Shown here: piece after piece, positions 1 to 11,597 of the stretch
Numbering within the stretch: position 1 is the first letter of the stretch
Layout of the letters: each line of letters begins with the position of its first letter
From: Globicephala melas
Lineage: Eukaryota; Chordata; Mammalia; Artiodactyla; Delphinidae
Assembly: GCF_963455315.2 (NCBI RefSeq)
Contig: NC_083326.1
Coordinates: forward strand, 7,092,201-7,156,200
Direction: 5' to 3'
DNA: 64,000 nt
Position numbers and translations under genes: made by a program
The notes under the pieces: generated by a model
Seen by the model: the letters and a program-made list of their open reading frames with translations, nothing else
Databases searched by the model: none
Told to the model about the DNA's origin: nothing

Positions 1-594
1 TTTTTCAGTCCCTCTGTGTTTGAAAATTCACCCTTAGTCATTCATTCTTCAAGGCTCCCTCCCCTCCCAGCTAAAACCTCCTGAGAGATGTTAGACTCTG
101 AAACTGGATCTTCTAAATCGAATCAACGGATGTTAATATTAAATATCTACTGCATGCCAAGCACTGTGAAGTTTATAAAAATGAGTAAGAAATAGCTCCT
201 GCCCTCCAAGAATTTACAACTTGGTCACATCCCTAACATCAGGAGAAGAATCTCAAACAAATCATGCCCTCCTGTTTCATTCACTAACCAACACTACTGG
301 TGTTCTTACTAGTTTGTCTTGATTTGTCCGAGTCTCAGCTTTTCCACACATTAAATAATTCCTGAGTTTCCTTTCTACGGTGAGTAATGGCCTAGCCAAG
401 AAAAAAATCCTATCCTGAACTTCTAAGACAAGACCAAAAAAAAAAAAAATTTACTATATCTTTCGAAAGAGACATAAGTAAACTTGATATTGTTGTGTTC
501 TCCATTTATGGATGGTTTTTGTTTTAAAATTTTCCATACACCTTTATCTTCATCATTCATGCCTTGAGCTGACTCTTTTTTTTGTTTGTTTTTT
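1..594. other. Unassigned AT-rich sequence
   Basis: No gene or confidently named repeat is seen. It holds a 13-base A run near 427-440 and ends in a T-rich stretch next to the L1 fragment that follows. Confidence 0.5.
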
Positions 595-1120
595 TTAACT
601 AAACACTGTACTTTATTTGGATTTCACCAGCTTTTCCATTAATGTCCTCTTCCTGTTCCAGGAGCCAGTCCAAAGTAAGGCATCACACTTAGTTGTCATG
701 TCTCCCCAGCCTCCGCTGGTCTGTGATCATTGCTCAGTCTTTCCTTGTTTGTTCATGACCTGAGCAGTCTTGAGGAATACTGGCTCAGTATCATGTCCCC
801 CCGTCTGGGTTTGTCTGCTGTTCTTCTCATGATCAGACTAGGGTTGTAGGGTTTTGGAAGGAACACCACAGAGGTGAAGTGCCCTTCTTGTCACATCGTC
901 TCGGGCTGCAGGACATCCACAGACATCACTGATGGTGTTAACCTTGATCATGTAATTAAGGAGAGGTTTCCCACGTCTTCTCCACCATAAAAAGCGACTC
1001 TTTTCCCCTTTCCATGCTCTCTTTTTTGGAAGTGGACCACTTAGTCCAGCACACCCTAAGAGTCACCTCCTGCAGCAGAAAGTATCTGCATATATTGGGT
1101 GAATGTTTCCCGAATGGAAT
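595..1120 (-). mobile_element. Old L1 3' UTR fragment (L1M type)
   Basis: Read on the minus strand this matches the 3' untranslated pattern of old mammalian L1M elements. Landmarks on the plus strand are tttatttggatttcaccag near 611, ttgtcatgtctcc near 693 and tctccaccataaa near 979. No ORF2 coding sequence is attached. The subfamily is not determined and the match is from memory of the family. Confidence 0.7.
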
Positions 1121-1799
1121 TAATATTCAGCCTCTCTACAGGGGTACGGTTCAACCTTGTACTACATTTTATCCTTGCTCTGTGCTTTGAGAACATTAGC
1201 TAATTAATCCTAATTAGGCATTATAGCAGAATCTCACTAATTCTCACTTCACTGATCTGTAAATAGAACAGTTTTTCTAAAGACCATCTGTCTTTACTTC
1301 ACTTCTAAGCTGAGATGTATATCAATGAAGTCTGTATCTATGAATGTATTTCTAAAGAGCTTATCTACAGTCTCAGCATGAGTAACTTTCCACAGATATT
1401 TTGTTATTTTCTGCTTTCCTGTGGAGCTTTATCTTTAAGTCATTTAAAAGAATATGTTTGTGAAAATAGCCTTGGGTTTTAATCTCTTTGTTATATTATG
1501 AACTCGAAATGGAACACCTTTCTTTAAGGAGTGCAAAGCCGATTATGATATATAATTAGGTAATATCTTCACCCTCAGAAAAACCCAGTCTCCTTATGAC
1601 TTGGTTTCTAATAGAACACAGTTTGGTTTAGGATGAATCTGTCTTGGATTCTGTCTAGTAGAATATATTATATTTGGTACTTAAATACATTGCCTTGTGT
1701 ATTATAATTATTTTCCATTTATAGGCATCTGCGCTTTAACTCACCCATAACCTAAATGTTTTGAGAGAGCAGTCTGTGACTTATAACTTTGTCTCCTGT
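1121..1799. other. Unassigned AT-rich sequence
   Basis: No ORF of interest, RNA gene or confidently named repeat is seen. Base composition is AT-rich, like the flanks. Confidence 0.5.
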
Positions 1800-2335
1800 A
1801 GTGACTAGCTTGTGGCATTATTTGTAGTCGATGTTGTTGGTTGCCTATCCAACAACCATTTGTGCCGTTCCTTCCAGTTTACTCAGGTACCCTCTCCCCT
1901 TCCTCAACCAGGCATCTCAGGAGAAACAGACCCATCCTTAGCTCTGAGAGCAGATCTGATTGGTTTAAGGGCATGCATCCTCCAGGCTTATGATCGACTT
2001 AGGATGTGCACATGACCCCAAATAGACCATGAGAGGGCTTGCTGGGAGCTTCTGATAAAAGTTTCCTCCAATTAAAAAAAAAAAAGCTACAGGGAGATGT
2101 GGGTTGGTCCCTCTGCCTATGGACATCGTCGTGTGTAACTATGAAGATCAGCGCTGCAGGGGCCGCCCACCTCCAGTGGGAGCATGAAGCCAGGAGAATC
2201 TCAGGGCAAGGGCTGAGGCTGGTGCCATGCTGTGGCCTCTAGTTTTGTGAAACGATAAATGTACTTACTGTTCAAGCCACTTTGAGATGAGTTTCTCATT
2301 ATTTGCAGCCAAAGGCATCCTGAATGATACCGAAT
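1800..2335 (+). mobile_element. LTR-like interspersed repeat, class uncertain
   Basis: The right end has the layout of mammalian non-autonomous LTRs: a polyadenylation-like gataaat near 2253, then a conserved tail (tcaagccactttgag at 2272) ending in a catcctgaatgatac-type terminus near 2315-2329. The 12-A run at 2071-2083 interrupts it. It resembles MaLR-type LTRs, but I could not assign a family. The two 67-codon reading frames inside look like chance. Confidence 0.45.
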
Positions 2336-4230
2336 TATCCATAAATATTTTTATTTGATTGACTTTGGTTCCTCTTTGGAAGAAGAGATTAAAATTGAAC
2401 AAGAAGCACTAGTTCACTTTGGGAAAGTAATTTCATACCAGTTAGAAAATTTTAAAGAATATGTAGTTTTTGTTCCTATTCAGTCCTTTTTCATAAATGG
2501 TTTCATTACATGATATTTTAAACTTGGTATTGTTCGTGGTTTGATGCGATAAAATAAAATCGTTGGGGTGGAGTGGATTGGTCTGTTTTGTTCTAGTGTG
2601 CTAGTAGCATGGGTCTGGGGTCATGAGCAGGCTTGACTGTCACCTCCTCTGAATCCCATGCAACGCTGTCCTCCAGAAGTTGTCTGGTGTCAATCTCTTC
2701 CGCCCTTGCGCTCGGCATCCCTTCTCTTTCCCTTTCCTTGGGCCAGCCTCATGTGGGTAGATGCCCACGGAGCTGTCTTCCCTGAGGCAGGGTTAGCCTC
2801 AGCCCCTCTGTCTTGGGAATAGGACGCGACCTCCCCTAGATTTCACCCTTGCTCTTCCCCCACGATTTCTTGGAGATCCTATTTGCTGCTTCATGGCATT
2901 AACTTACGACTTTTATTTATCGAGGCTCTGCAAGCTGACACCTATAGGAAGTCAAGCCCAGGAATATTGTTTCTCACCTTTACCCATATTTGCTTGATCA
3001 CCAGGCACATCCTACACTCTACTCATCTTCCTTTGCCTTACCTGCTGCTTCCACAGCAACTCACTGTGAGGGGGCTTACGAGGAAAGCTCTCTCCATCTC
3101 CGGGGACACATCAGTTTGTTTTCCTTCCGTCCTCAGGAAAAGACCCATTAATTTGGTATCTTAAACCTTAGCCCAGTAAGTACATTTCTTTTTTCTCTCC
3201 AGCCAGCAGTCCGATATTTCCCAGCTGGGATGAGCCAGCTCTAGCCCCTCTATTTTTTATACTGTGTTTCTTGCATTATCTTCCTCAGAGTGTTGTCCCT
3301 TAAGGTGCTCTGTAGAAAAATGGTTCCATAGATTAAGTAATTTGAGAAATGCTGCAGACCTTCCCAGCGAGTCCCCGGACATATTAGCACATTATAGGTC
3401 CCGATAATCCTGTATAAAGACAAAAGACAACTGCTTAACTTATTTGACTGTAACTCCCCTCAACCCCTTCTTCCCTTGGTACCTCCCCTCCCCAGTTTAT
3501 TCAGTAGCCTGTGGATCCCACTGTGTAGAAGTTAGACTTCTCTGAACCCATCTGAGCTTTGCCACCTCTAAGCCTCTGCTTTGGGGGTTCCTTACCTGGG
3601 ACATCCTCACTCCCTGTGTCTCCAGATGGCTAGCCCTGACCCAGAGCCTGGTGCAAGTGAGTGTGATAGTTTACTCTAAAATATTTCCATACAAAAGTTG
3701 CAGCAGGGGTGTGGACACAATTTAACTCCAGTCTGCATCTCAGGGGTAAGTGGGTACCCTAATTCAAGGTACCCTGTTCAAGGGACCCTAATCAGGAACT
3801 AACATTCCAGAGGTAGTTACCCAGCATTCCAGTCATCCCTGATATCTATCCCTGTGGGTTAATTAGCATAAGGTTTGTGAGAAATGATTTTTCACTGGTG
3901 TACTGAATGGTGTTTGGGATCAGTGATTAGTTAGAAAGATTGTCTAGGCCACGCCTCCTGCATGAAAGAGATAAAAACTGTGGGCCCTGGTGTTGGATGC
4001 CCTGGGGGTCCTGAGGTCCCTGCTTCATGGAGGACCCCTGCTGCCCGTGTTCAAAACAGCCTCCTGAGAAGCAAGGTGCTGGCTGAATTGTCAAAGGGCC
4101 AAGATGGGGACTTTTCTGAGCTACCGGCACTCTTCACGTGGCTTCGTTTGCAGACAGAGCTGAGAAATGTTAAACAATTGGCTGAATTTCATCTAAGGTT
4201 TGCTTCAATCGTATCCTACTAGCTGGTACT
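2336..4230. other. Unassigned unique sequence
   Basis: No gene or confident repeat is seen. Open frames here (93 codons at 2883-3164; 86 codons at 3962-4222) show no recognisable domain and no splice or promoter context that I would trust. Confidence 0.45.
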
Positions 4231-4290
4231 AGCTCTTGTGTTCAGTCTTATCTTTGCTGTACCTCAGAGTCTGTACCTGCAAAATGGGTA
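4231..4290 (+). repeat. 60-bp diverged duplicate, copy 1
   Basis: This segment matches 5118-5177 at 54 of 60 bases by eye, with no gap. All six differences are transitions, and in each case this copy carries T or A where the other carries C or G. The right end runs into a T tract (4291-4302) and then different sequence. It covers the MIR-like cctcagag...aaaatgggta motif plus about 30 bases of upstream flank. Confidence 0.75.
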
Positions 4291-5117
4291 TTTTTTTTTT
4301 TTGGCTGAAAATGTTAAAAATGATGTTGGTAATCTGGATAAAAATATGACAACGTGTTTAGAATTATTCCACTAGACAAAGATGTATAAGGGAGGGGACC
4401 AACAGGATGCAGAAAAGGCAGACTGAAAGAATGAAAGGATGAGGAAAAGTATCAGGTAACTGTCATTATCAAAAGCATCACAGGACAGTGAATGCTAAGT
4501 ACTGCTTTTTAATACCAACTTAGGGTGCATGTTTTAAAGCTAAAATGACAAAAGGGGGTTAAAAGTTCCATGAATAATTCTTAAAAGACTTTGTATTATG
4601 ATTTTCCCGGGGCTAAAGTCTTCCACTTATTTGCATCTCTTTAAACAAAAAGCTAAACCAGAGGCTACTGAGAGTTACCAGAAGAGCCTCACAGACAGGC
4701 TGGCTAGTCAGCAGAGGGGTCAGTCCCCGAAGGTGGTGACAGCAGGCTCAGTCCCCACCCACTCCGGTGCTCAAGGTGATGCTGAGCAGGGCAGAGAGTC
4801 ATCACCCCAGAGCTTTGCCAGCCCAATGGGCTTCCGTTTCCCATCTCTCCTTTGTCCCACAGAGTAAACGTGGCTCCATCAGGGACCTCTGAGCAACTGA
4901 GGCACTCAGTTAAGGGACACCCACATCTCCTTTTCCCCTGTGACCACCACGAAGAGGGGACCTTTGCACTAGGAAACCACACACAACTGTTCCCTGCCGG
5001 TGTCCTGCCCTTCTCATCCGCCTACTCTGTCCGCCACCACATTCTTGGGGTTCTCTCAGGAGCCTGTACCAGGAGATGGCACACCGTCATGCCTCCAGAA
5101 CCCAATCTTCCACTCTA
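4291..5117. other. Unassigned unique sequence
   Basis: No gene or confident repeat is seen between the two 60-bp duplicate copies. Overlapping short frames on both strands near 4598-5118 look like chance in a GC-richer patch. Confidence 0.45.
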
Positions 5118-5262
5118 GGCCCTTGTGCTCAGTCTTACCTTTGCTGTGCCTCAGAGTCCGTACCTGCAAAATGGGTATAATAATAGTATCCCCTTCATGG
5201 GCCTGTTGTGTGGGAAGCTAGCTCGTATATGCAAAGGCCCTAGAACATTGTACATTAGTACC
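5118..5262 (+). mobile_element. MIR fragment carrying the 60-bp duplicate, copy 2
   Basis: The MIR 3'-half pattern continues past the duplicated 60 bases: cctcagagtccgtacctg, then aaaatgggtataataatagta and a ttgtgtg block. Copy 1 at 4231-4290 lacks this continuation. MIR is an ancient tRNA-derived SINE of mammals. Confidence 0.6.
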
Positions 5263-5276
5263 TGTTCATTCTTCTT

Positions 5277-5382
5277 CTCCTTTCCCTCCCTCCCTTCTTT
5301 CTTTCCTTCCCTTCTCTCTCTCTCTTCCCTCCCTTCCTCCTTTCCCCCTCCCTTCTTTGCTTCCGTCCTTCTTTCTTCTTAA
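5277..5382. repeat. CT-rich low-complexity tract (CCTT/CTTT)n
   Basis: About 105 bases made almost only of C and T on the plus strand, with irregular ccctccctt and ctttcttt units. It creates a spurious Ser/Phe/Pro-rich reading frame. Confidence 0.9.
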
Positions 5383-6689
5383 TTATCAAAGCTTCATCTT
5401 AACAGGCGGGCTCGTTACACGGGTGGGGAATAGGTGAACTTCGTTCCTCCATGGAAGCTTGGATCAGATTTCTATTAGCCAAGATAGATGTCACAACGAC
5501 CGTGTACTAACCTTCAGTTCTTTATTCAGAAACGAGTCCCTTCAGCCTTACTTAGAGCTTATTTCCTCTTGGTTTACATGGAGTTCTAATAAGCTTAATT
5601 TGCTTTCCGACTTCATAGAAGATTAGAAATGACACATTAGAAGGAATTTGTGGCAGGCATACTCAAAGCAGCAAGACGTGACTGCCGGTAGAGGAGGAAG
5701 AGGCGTATACATATAAGAAGCAGACAAAAGAACTTCTAAACTCTGGGATCTTTAGGGATAGAAAAGAGACGCAAGAGTCCCATAGCTCAGCAGTTCTTGA
5801 ATAGTGTCATTGTTTTAAAGCCCCCTGGAGTGGTTGATGTTTATAGTGATGGCCCTGAGTTATCGGGACGATTAATGATTGTCAGCGTGCTTTGTTTAGT
5901 GGGGCCGAAAGGTATGTGACAAGCTTTAGAACTTCCAGCAAAGTGGTAAATGTTAGTTTTGACGCTGATAGTGATAAATCATCCTTTTATTTGTCAAGGC
6001 AATTTATATAACATACCCAGTGCCCAGATCATACTGGATAAGTGAGGCATCACTTTACATGGTTACAGCAGTTAATGTTTATACAATATCCCCTAATTCA
6101 GGAGACACAAGCTCGGTTACTTTATTAGAGAAACAACTCCCAACTCTGACTCCTGCCAGATCTGAAGGAGTTTTACAGACACACGTGAGAATACACAGAG
6201 TGTGGAGGATAATGGATCCGAGGAAGAGACTGTTGCCTGTAAATAAAACAGCTCTTTTCTAACTTCTATTTTTAACTTCTGCTTTCTGTCTTGCCCTAGA
6301 AGGCCTCATCCACTGTTATGTTTTGCTAAGTTGGGAGCAGATACATTTTAGAGGTACCAGGGAAAGGCCTGTGGAATCTTTCGCTTTGGGCTGCAAAGAC
6401 TTTCCTGGTCACTGTGCTCAAGTTTGCCTTGGCCTTTTGGGAGCAGCTAGTCTCAAGGGTAGATGGCCTGGAGCAGGGGTTTTGCCCCACCAGTGACTCA
6501 GATGTGACCCAGTCTGGATTCTGATTTGTGTCTTCTACAGAGATACGTAAGTTGGTAAGTAGGTAAGGGATTCGAAGGTCTGTGACAAATGGTATAGCAG
6601 GAGGCAGAGACTTAAATTCCTGAATATGCTTCCCCATTAAGGAGGAAGATGGTAGTTATAGCCCGACATTACTGCCATGGCCATTTTCC
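5383..6689. other. Unassigned unique sequence
   Basis: No gene or confident repeat is seen. Short frames at 6020-6262 (+) and 6326-6637 (-) have no recognisable domain. Confidence 0.45.
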
Positions 6690-6890
6690 ACCGTACCAGG
6701 CACCATGCACAGATCAGTGCTTCAGCTCAGATACTCTCAACCCTCCAAGGCAGGTACTTCGTAGAATGAGAAGACTGAGGCTCAGGGAGGTTAAGTGACT
6801 TAGCCAAAGTCACACAGCTAACTAGAGAAGGAACTGAAGTTGAAATCCAGATCTGTCTGCCTCCAAGGGTCATGCTTTTTACCATGAGGC
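6690..6890 (-). mobile_element. MIR SINE
   Basis: Reverse-oriented MIR core: gactgaggctcagggaggtt at 6773 followed by aagtgacttagccaaagtca and cacagctaac, then the aaatccagatctg segment. This order is the complement of the MIR tail-to-head core. Confidence 0.85.
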
Positions 6891-7501
6891 AAGCACCTGG
6901 GGACATTCCCTTCCCCCGGGACCAGCCCAACCTTGGTCTTTGTGTAGAGGAAGGAGCCATAGAGGGCTCCCAGGAGGACGCAAGTACGCTCTGAGGGAGA
7001 AATGGCAGGGACAGAGATGTGGAGCCACTTGGCTGGGGCCTTGGTGGAGCACTGCCTGGTCCTAACACTCCTCCCGGAGTGGGCCCCGTGTTCTAGGAGC
7101 CAGAACAAGGCACAGCAGCGGCAGGAGTGTACCCACCCACCGCATAGGGAAGCTCTCTGTGCCCCTGCGCCCATGGCCAACGTGTCCCTACTCAGGAGCG
7201 TGTTCGGGGTCACCTCTGCCTGGGCAGTCTCATTGCTGATCTCCTTAGGTTTTTTCAGTTCAGGCTTCACGTTGTTCTCCCATGGGTTGTCTCTCAGGGC
7301 AGCTGAGCTGCCATCTGTCCCAGGAGGTGGAGAGGAAAGGGACCAGCAACCCGAGCTTCCTTCTGGAGGCTGGGCTGTCGGGACAGGATGCCTGCTCTCC
7401 TGGTGGTGGCGGGGGGGGGGCCCGGGCCCTCCGTTCATTTTCTTTCCAGCTGACTCAGCTGCTGCCCTGCTTCCCTGGGTAACATGGCAGCTTCTGTCCA
7501 T
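6818..7501 (-). other. 227-codon open frame, probably chance
   Basis: This is the longest open frame outside the L1 in the listed set (ATG to stop on the minus strand), with a 182-codon frame overlapping on the plus strand at 7002-7550. Its 3' end lies in a MIR. It has no recognisable domain, signal peptide or membrane segment, and the region is GC-rich, which lengthens frames. I treat it as non-coding unless expression or conservation says otherwise. Confidence 0.15.
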
Positions 7502-7704
7502 TGCCTCAGCCTGGCGCCAGTTCCTCCAGATCGTCTTGTTTGTTAGGTAGGCGGCAGTCAGAGGGAAAGGTCAGAGGGTGGATTAGGGCCATGATCTCAA
7601 AGGGAAAGAGAGGTGTGGGCAGACCATCGCTTCATCCAGTGCTCTGTAAGGCATTCTGGGCTGCAGCAGAAAACGGGGGCTTGTGTTTCTCATGGGTCCA
7701 AGAA

Positions 7705-7768
7705 AAAGGAAGGAAGGGAGGGAGGGAGGAAAGAAAGAAAGAGAGAGACAGAGGAAGAAAGAGGGGAA
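7705..7768. repeat. GA-rich low-complexity tract (GGAA/GAAA)n
   Basis: Irregular ggaagg, gggagg and aaagaaag units over about 64 bases. Confidence 0.9.
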
Positions 7769-7974
7769 GTAACAGGTACCGTGGTAACATAAGAGTACTT
7801 GGAGAGGACAGGCCTCTGCCCTGGAGTCACGCAGACATGGGGATAATGCCACCTGTCCCTGACTATGTGGCCATGGACATTTTCTTAGTTTCTGAGAGAG
7901 ATTAGATAGATAGAAGCAAAGGGATCCTGGTTGGGAATAGTGGGGAATATCATAGGATGGGTAATATATACATA

Positions 7975-8110
7975 TATGCCAGGTTTTTGAGGATCTTGAG
8001 TGTCAAGGAGAGGGGTTGGAATTTTATCTTTTATATATTAGGGATCCAGTGAACGTTCCTGAGCAGGGACATCACCCAATGAAACAGTGCTCCGGTGAGA
8101 TTAGCTCAGC
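7975..8110 (-). mobile_element. L2 LINE fragment
   Basis: Contains the reverse L2 pattern: gatcttgagtgtcaaggaga then ggaattttatc, followed after a short gap by gagcagggacatcacccaat, a version of the usual gagcagggaagtgacatgat motif. Divergence is high. Confidence 0.55.
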
Positions 8111-8327
8111 TGTATTAGTTCCATTCAAATCCATGCCTGCTCCTGGAAAAAGAATTGCTGCCATTTCAAAAAAGCTGCCCTGTTGGTGGCTTGGTGAGGC
8201 ACTAATGATAGACTATAGTGTTGTCCACCAAGTATCTCTAGTTCTCTGTTTTCCGGGACCATAGTAGGATTCTGTTTTCGTACTTCAGAGTTAGGTGTGA
8301 CTGAGTGACTTGCTGAGACCAACGCTG

Positions 8328-8545
8328 AGGTCAGTAAACTTTTGCTTGAAGGACCAGAGAGTAAATACGTGTTGTCAGCTCATGGGCCCTATAGTCTCTG
8401 TTGCAACCGCTCAGCTCTGCTGCCGTAGTGTGGAAGCAGCGGCAGAGAGTACGCACAGGAGCAGGTGCAGCCATGTTCCTATGAAACTTTGTGTAGAAAA
8501 CCAGGCGGCTGGCCCGTGGGCTGCTTGCGACCCCTGGATCAATGC
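8328..8545 (+). mobile_element. hAT-Charlie-type non-autonomous DNA transposon (MER1 group)
   Basis: Recognised by an ordered set of motifs: gtaaacttttgcttgaagg, ccagagagtaaata, tctctgttgcaac, tatgaaactttgtgta and a final gacccctgg at 8528-8536. The internal A/T section of longer relatives is absent. Exact subfamily not determined. Confidence 0.65.
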
Positions 8546-8859
8546 ATCGCGACCAGGAGTGACCCTTTTGGACAGAAGCTCTGATCATGGCACGCGGTGA
8601 CCATGGAAGCACACGTGCAAGTGAAGCCCCTGCCCACCTGGGACCCTAAGTGAGCACATGGTGTGCATGAGACATAAACTTGGCAGTGGGAAGCCGTGGA
8701 GATTTTGGTGTTGCTTCTTACTGTAGCATAACCTGTCTCTGCCGAGTGACACGGCATCATCTTCGCATACAAAGTATCACCATCATCAATCAGCATCTTC
8801 GTTCTAGCCCTCACCACCACAGCTAATGTTCACAAGCTCTAGGGGGAGGTCTTTACCAA

Positions 8860-9062
8860 CTTTGTTTCAGTAATTCCTTCTCACAGCATGCGACATGAGT
8901 ACTGTTATTATACCCATTTTTACAGAAACAGGAAAGGGAAGTTTAGAGAGGTGAAATAATTTGCCCACGATCTCACAAACGGTTAAGTGTGGGAACTGGG
9001 ATTTGAGCCCCAGTCTTCTAATTCTAAATCCTAAATTCTTAACCTCTGTGTATCCTGCCTCG
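8860..9062 (-). mobile_element. MIR SINE
   Basis: Reverse MIR order: tactgttattatacccattt then a gaaa-rich core, gagaggtgaaataatttgcc at 8946, and gggatttgagccccagtctt. Confidence 0.8.
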
Positions 9063-9922
9063 GGTTCAGGTCTTTGGATTTTTTTTTCTTTTCTTTTATC
9101 CCTTCACCTCTTTGATCACTGCTCTCGGCAGTGTGTGCTATTTTGACATGACCCACGGTGGCCCTGGCGGCAGGGTGAGAGGGAAGAGACTTGCTTACAG
9201 AAAAGTGCTGGTCTGAGCAGTTGGAGGAGGTAGATGGAAATAGCCAGAGCGATGGATTGGGTTGGCAGCTCAGACGCTCACAGGAAGAGGACCATTTTGG
9301 GGACTGACAGATCTGAGGAATCGCTGTCAGTCGTGTATTCCTGTATTTCCATCAGTCATCTCGAAGGCATGCTGTCCTCTTTCCATTCTCAGCCATGTTC
9401 TTGTCTTTCTTTGAAGGGAAAAAGTAATTTATATTCTGGAACATCTTGAGAAATTGTGTTACTCTCCTTCCTGGCCTGACAAAGCCCTGAACAAGCTATC
9501 AAGCTATGATTGTCATCTTTGATGCTTTTGCAGGTAATTTACCAATCTGGTGTTGCAAAGGCCTAGCTCTATTTGATCAAGTAATAAAAAGCCACGTAAT
9601 GAGTCCTTCTAACTTCTGAAGAGCTACCACTGAAGATACTACCCGTGTGTTATTCAATATTTCTTATTTAAAGTCCCACTTACTTAAATTTCTCTATTTA
9701 GTGTCATGGAAAATTTTCTCTCACTAAAATGATCGCTTTCCCTAATCAAAAATGAGGATTACATAAGCGATTATGTTTCCCTTTTTACCTTGGCTGTTGG
9801 GAAACAGGATTTATTTGATACTTGGAGATAATACCCATTTGGACTCAGGATCAGAGTAGATTATCTGCCCATTTCCCCCTCCTCCTTCACCTCTGGGTTC
9901 AGGTCTCTGTTTCTGACTTTAA
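9063..9922. other. Unassigned sequence left of the L1
   Basis: No gene or confident repeat is seen. The last ten bases before the L1 (9923-9932, gttttaagtc) are the left copy of its candidate target-site duplication. Confidence 0.45.
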
Positions 9923-10115
9923 GTTTTAAGTCGTGGTTGGTTGTTTGGCCTGAGGTGACCCAACACTGGAGCCTACCTGCGCTCTTTGGTGGGGCTAATG
10001 GCGGACGCTGGGAGGGCTCACGCCAAGGAGTACTTTGCAGAACTTCTGCTGCCAGTGTCCTTGTCCTCACAGTGAGACAGAGCCACCCCCCGCCTCTGCA
10101 GGAGACCCCCCAACA

Positions 10116-10212
10116 CTAGCAGCTTTTGGGATCTCAGTTCCGCCACCAGGGATTGAACCCAGGCCATGGCAGTGAAAGTGCTGGATCCTAACCACTAGAC
10201 TATCAGGCTCTT
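10116..10212 (-). mobile_element. tRNA-derived SINE fragment within the L1 5' region
   Basis: Plus-strand motifs gggatctcagttccgccac, cagggattgaacccaggcca and cctaaccactagac are the complement of the tRNA-like head of CHR/Bov-tA SINEs. The tRNA-related B box is recognisable in reverse (gattgaaccc). It has no A tail and no clear own duplication, so it may be an old insertion in this copy or an inherited part of this L1 subfamily's 5' UTR. Confidence 0.65.
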
Positions 10213-10675
10213 GGTGCTCCAGCCAGGCGGCAGGGCTGTGCCACTGAGGTGGGAGAGCCAACTTCAGGACACTGGTCCACAAGAGACCTCCCAGCTCCAC
10301 GTAATATCAAACGGTGAAAATCTCCCAGAGATCTCCATCTCAACACCAAGATTCAGCTCCACTCAATGACCAGCAAGCTACAGTGCTGGACACCCTATGC
10401 CAAACAACTAGCAAGACAGGAACACAACCCCACCCATTAGCAGAACACACCACCAGATGTGGACCTGGTCACCAGAAAGACAAGATCCAGCCTCATCCAC
10501 CAGAACACAGGCACTAGTCCCCTCCACCAGGAAGCCTACACAACCCACTGAATCAACCTTAGCCACTGGGAACAGACACCAAAAACAACGGGAACTATGA
10601 ACCTGCAGTCTGTGAAAAAGAGACCCCAAACACAGTAAGTTAAGCAAAATGAGAAGACAGAGAAACATACAGCAG

Positions 10676-11539
10676 ATGAAGGAGCAAGGTAAAAACCCAC
10701 CAGACCTAATGAAGAGGAAATAGGCAGTCTACCTGAAAAAGAATTCAGAATAATGATAGTAAAGATGATCCAAAATCTCAGAAATAGAATGGAGAAAATA
10801 CAAGAAATGTCAAACAAGAACCTAGAAGAACTAAAGAGCAAACAAACAGTGATGAACAACACAATAAATGAAATTAAAAATTCTCTAGAAGGGATCAATA
10901 GCAGAATAACTGAGGCAGAAGAACGGATAAGTGACCTGGAAGATAAAATAGTGGAAATAACTACTGCAGAGCAGAACAAAGAAAAAAAGAATGAAAAGAA
11001 TTGAGGACAGTCTCAGAGACCTCTGGGACAACATTAAATGCACCAACATTCGAATTATAGGGGTCCCAGAAGAAGAAGAGAAAAAGAAAGGGACTGAGAA
11101 AATATTTGAAGAGATCATAGTTGAAAACTTCCTTAATATGGCAAAGGAAATAGTTAATCAAGTCCAAGAAGCACAGAGAGTTCCATACAGGATAAATCCA
11201 AGGAGAAACACGCCAAGACACATGTTAATCAAACTATCAAAAATTAAATACAAAGAACAAACATTAAAAGCAGCAAGGGAAAAACAACAAATAACACATA
11301 AGGGAATCCCCATAAGGTTAACAGCTGATCTTTCAGCAGAAACTCTGCAAGCCAGAAGGGAGTGGCAGGACATATTTAAAGTGATGAAGGAGAAAAACCT
11401 ACAACCAAGATTATTCTAACCAGCAAGGATCTCATTCAGATTTTATGGAGAAATTAAAACCTTTACAGACAAGCAAAAGCTAAGAGAATTCAGCACCACC
11501 AAACCAGCTTTACAACAAATGTTAAAGGAACTTCTCTAG
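10676..11539 (+). pseudogene. L1 ORF1p (RNA-binding chaperone), broken
   Basis: ORF1p normally forms trimers that coat L1 RNA. The frame starts at the ATG at 10676, but the pieces lie in three successive frames. A break of about four bases near 10707 moves it to the frame open at 10753-11004, which holds the heptad-rich coiled coil (NSLEGINSRITEAEERISDL). An extra A in the run at about 10981-10988 moves it again to the frame open at 10991-11419, which carries the RRM-like part (NIRIIGVPEEEEKKKGTEK) and the C-terminal domain (TPRHMLIKLSKIKYKEQ). A TAA at 11417-11419 stops it just before PARISF; the same frame then runs to the natural-looking TAG at 11537-11539. Indel sizes are inferred from frame changes and family knowledge. 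Confidence 0.85.
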
Positions 11540-11597
11540 GCAGGAAACACAAGAGAAGGAAAAGACCTACAGTAATAAACCCAAAACAATTCAGAAA

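Noticed and set aside
10116..10212. Possible tRNA gene (B-box-like sequence)
   Set aside because: It is the tRNA-like head of a SINE; no full cloverleaf or acceptor stem is present. The same applies to the heads of the CHR SINEs.
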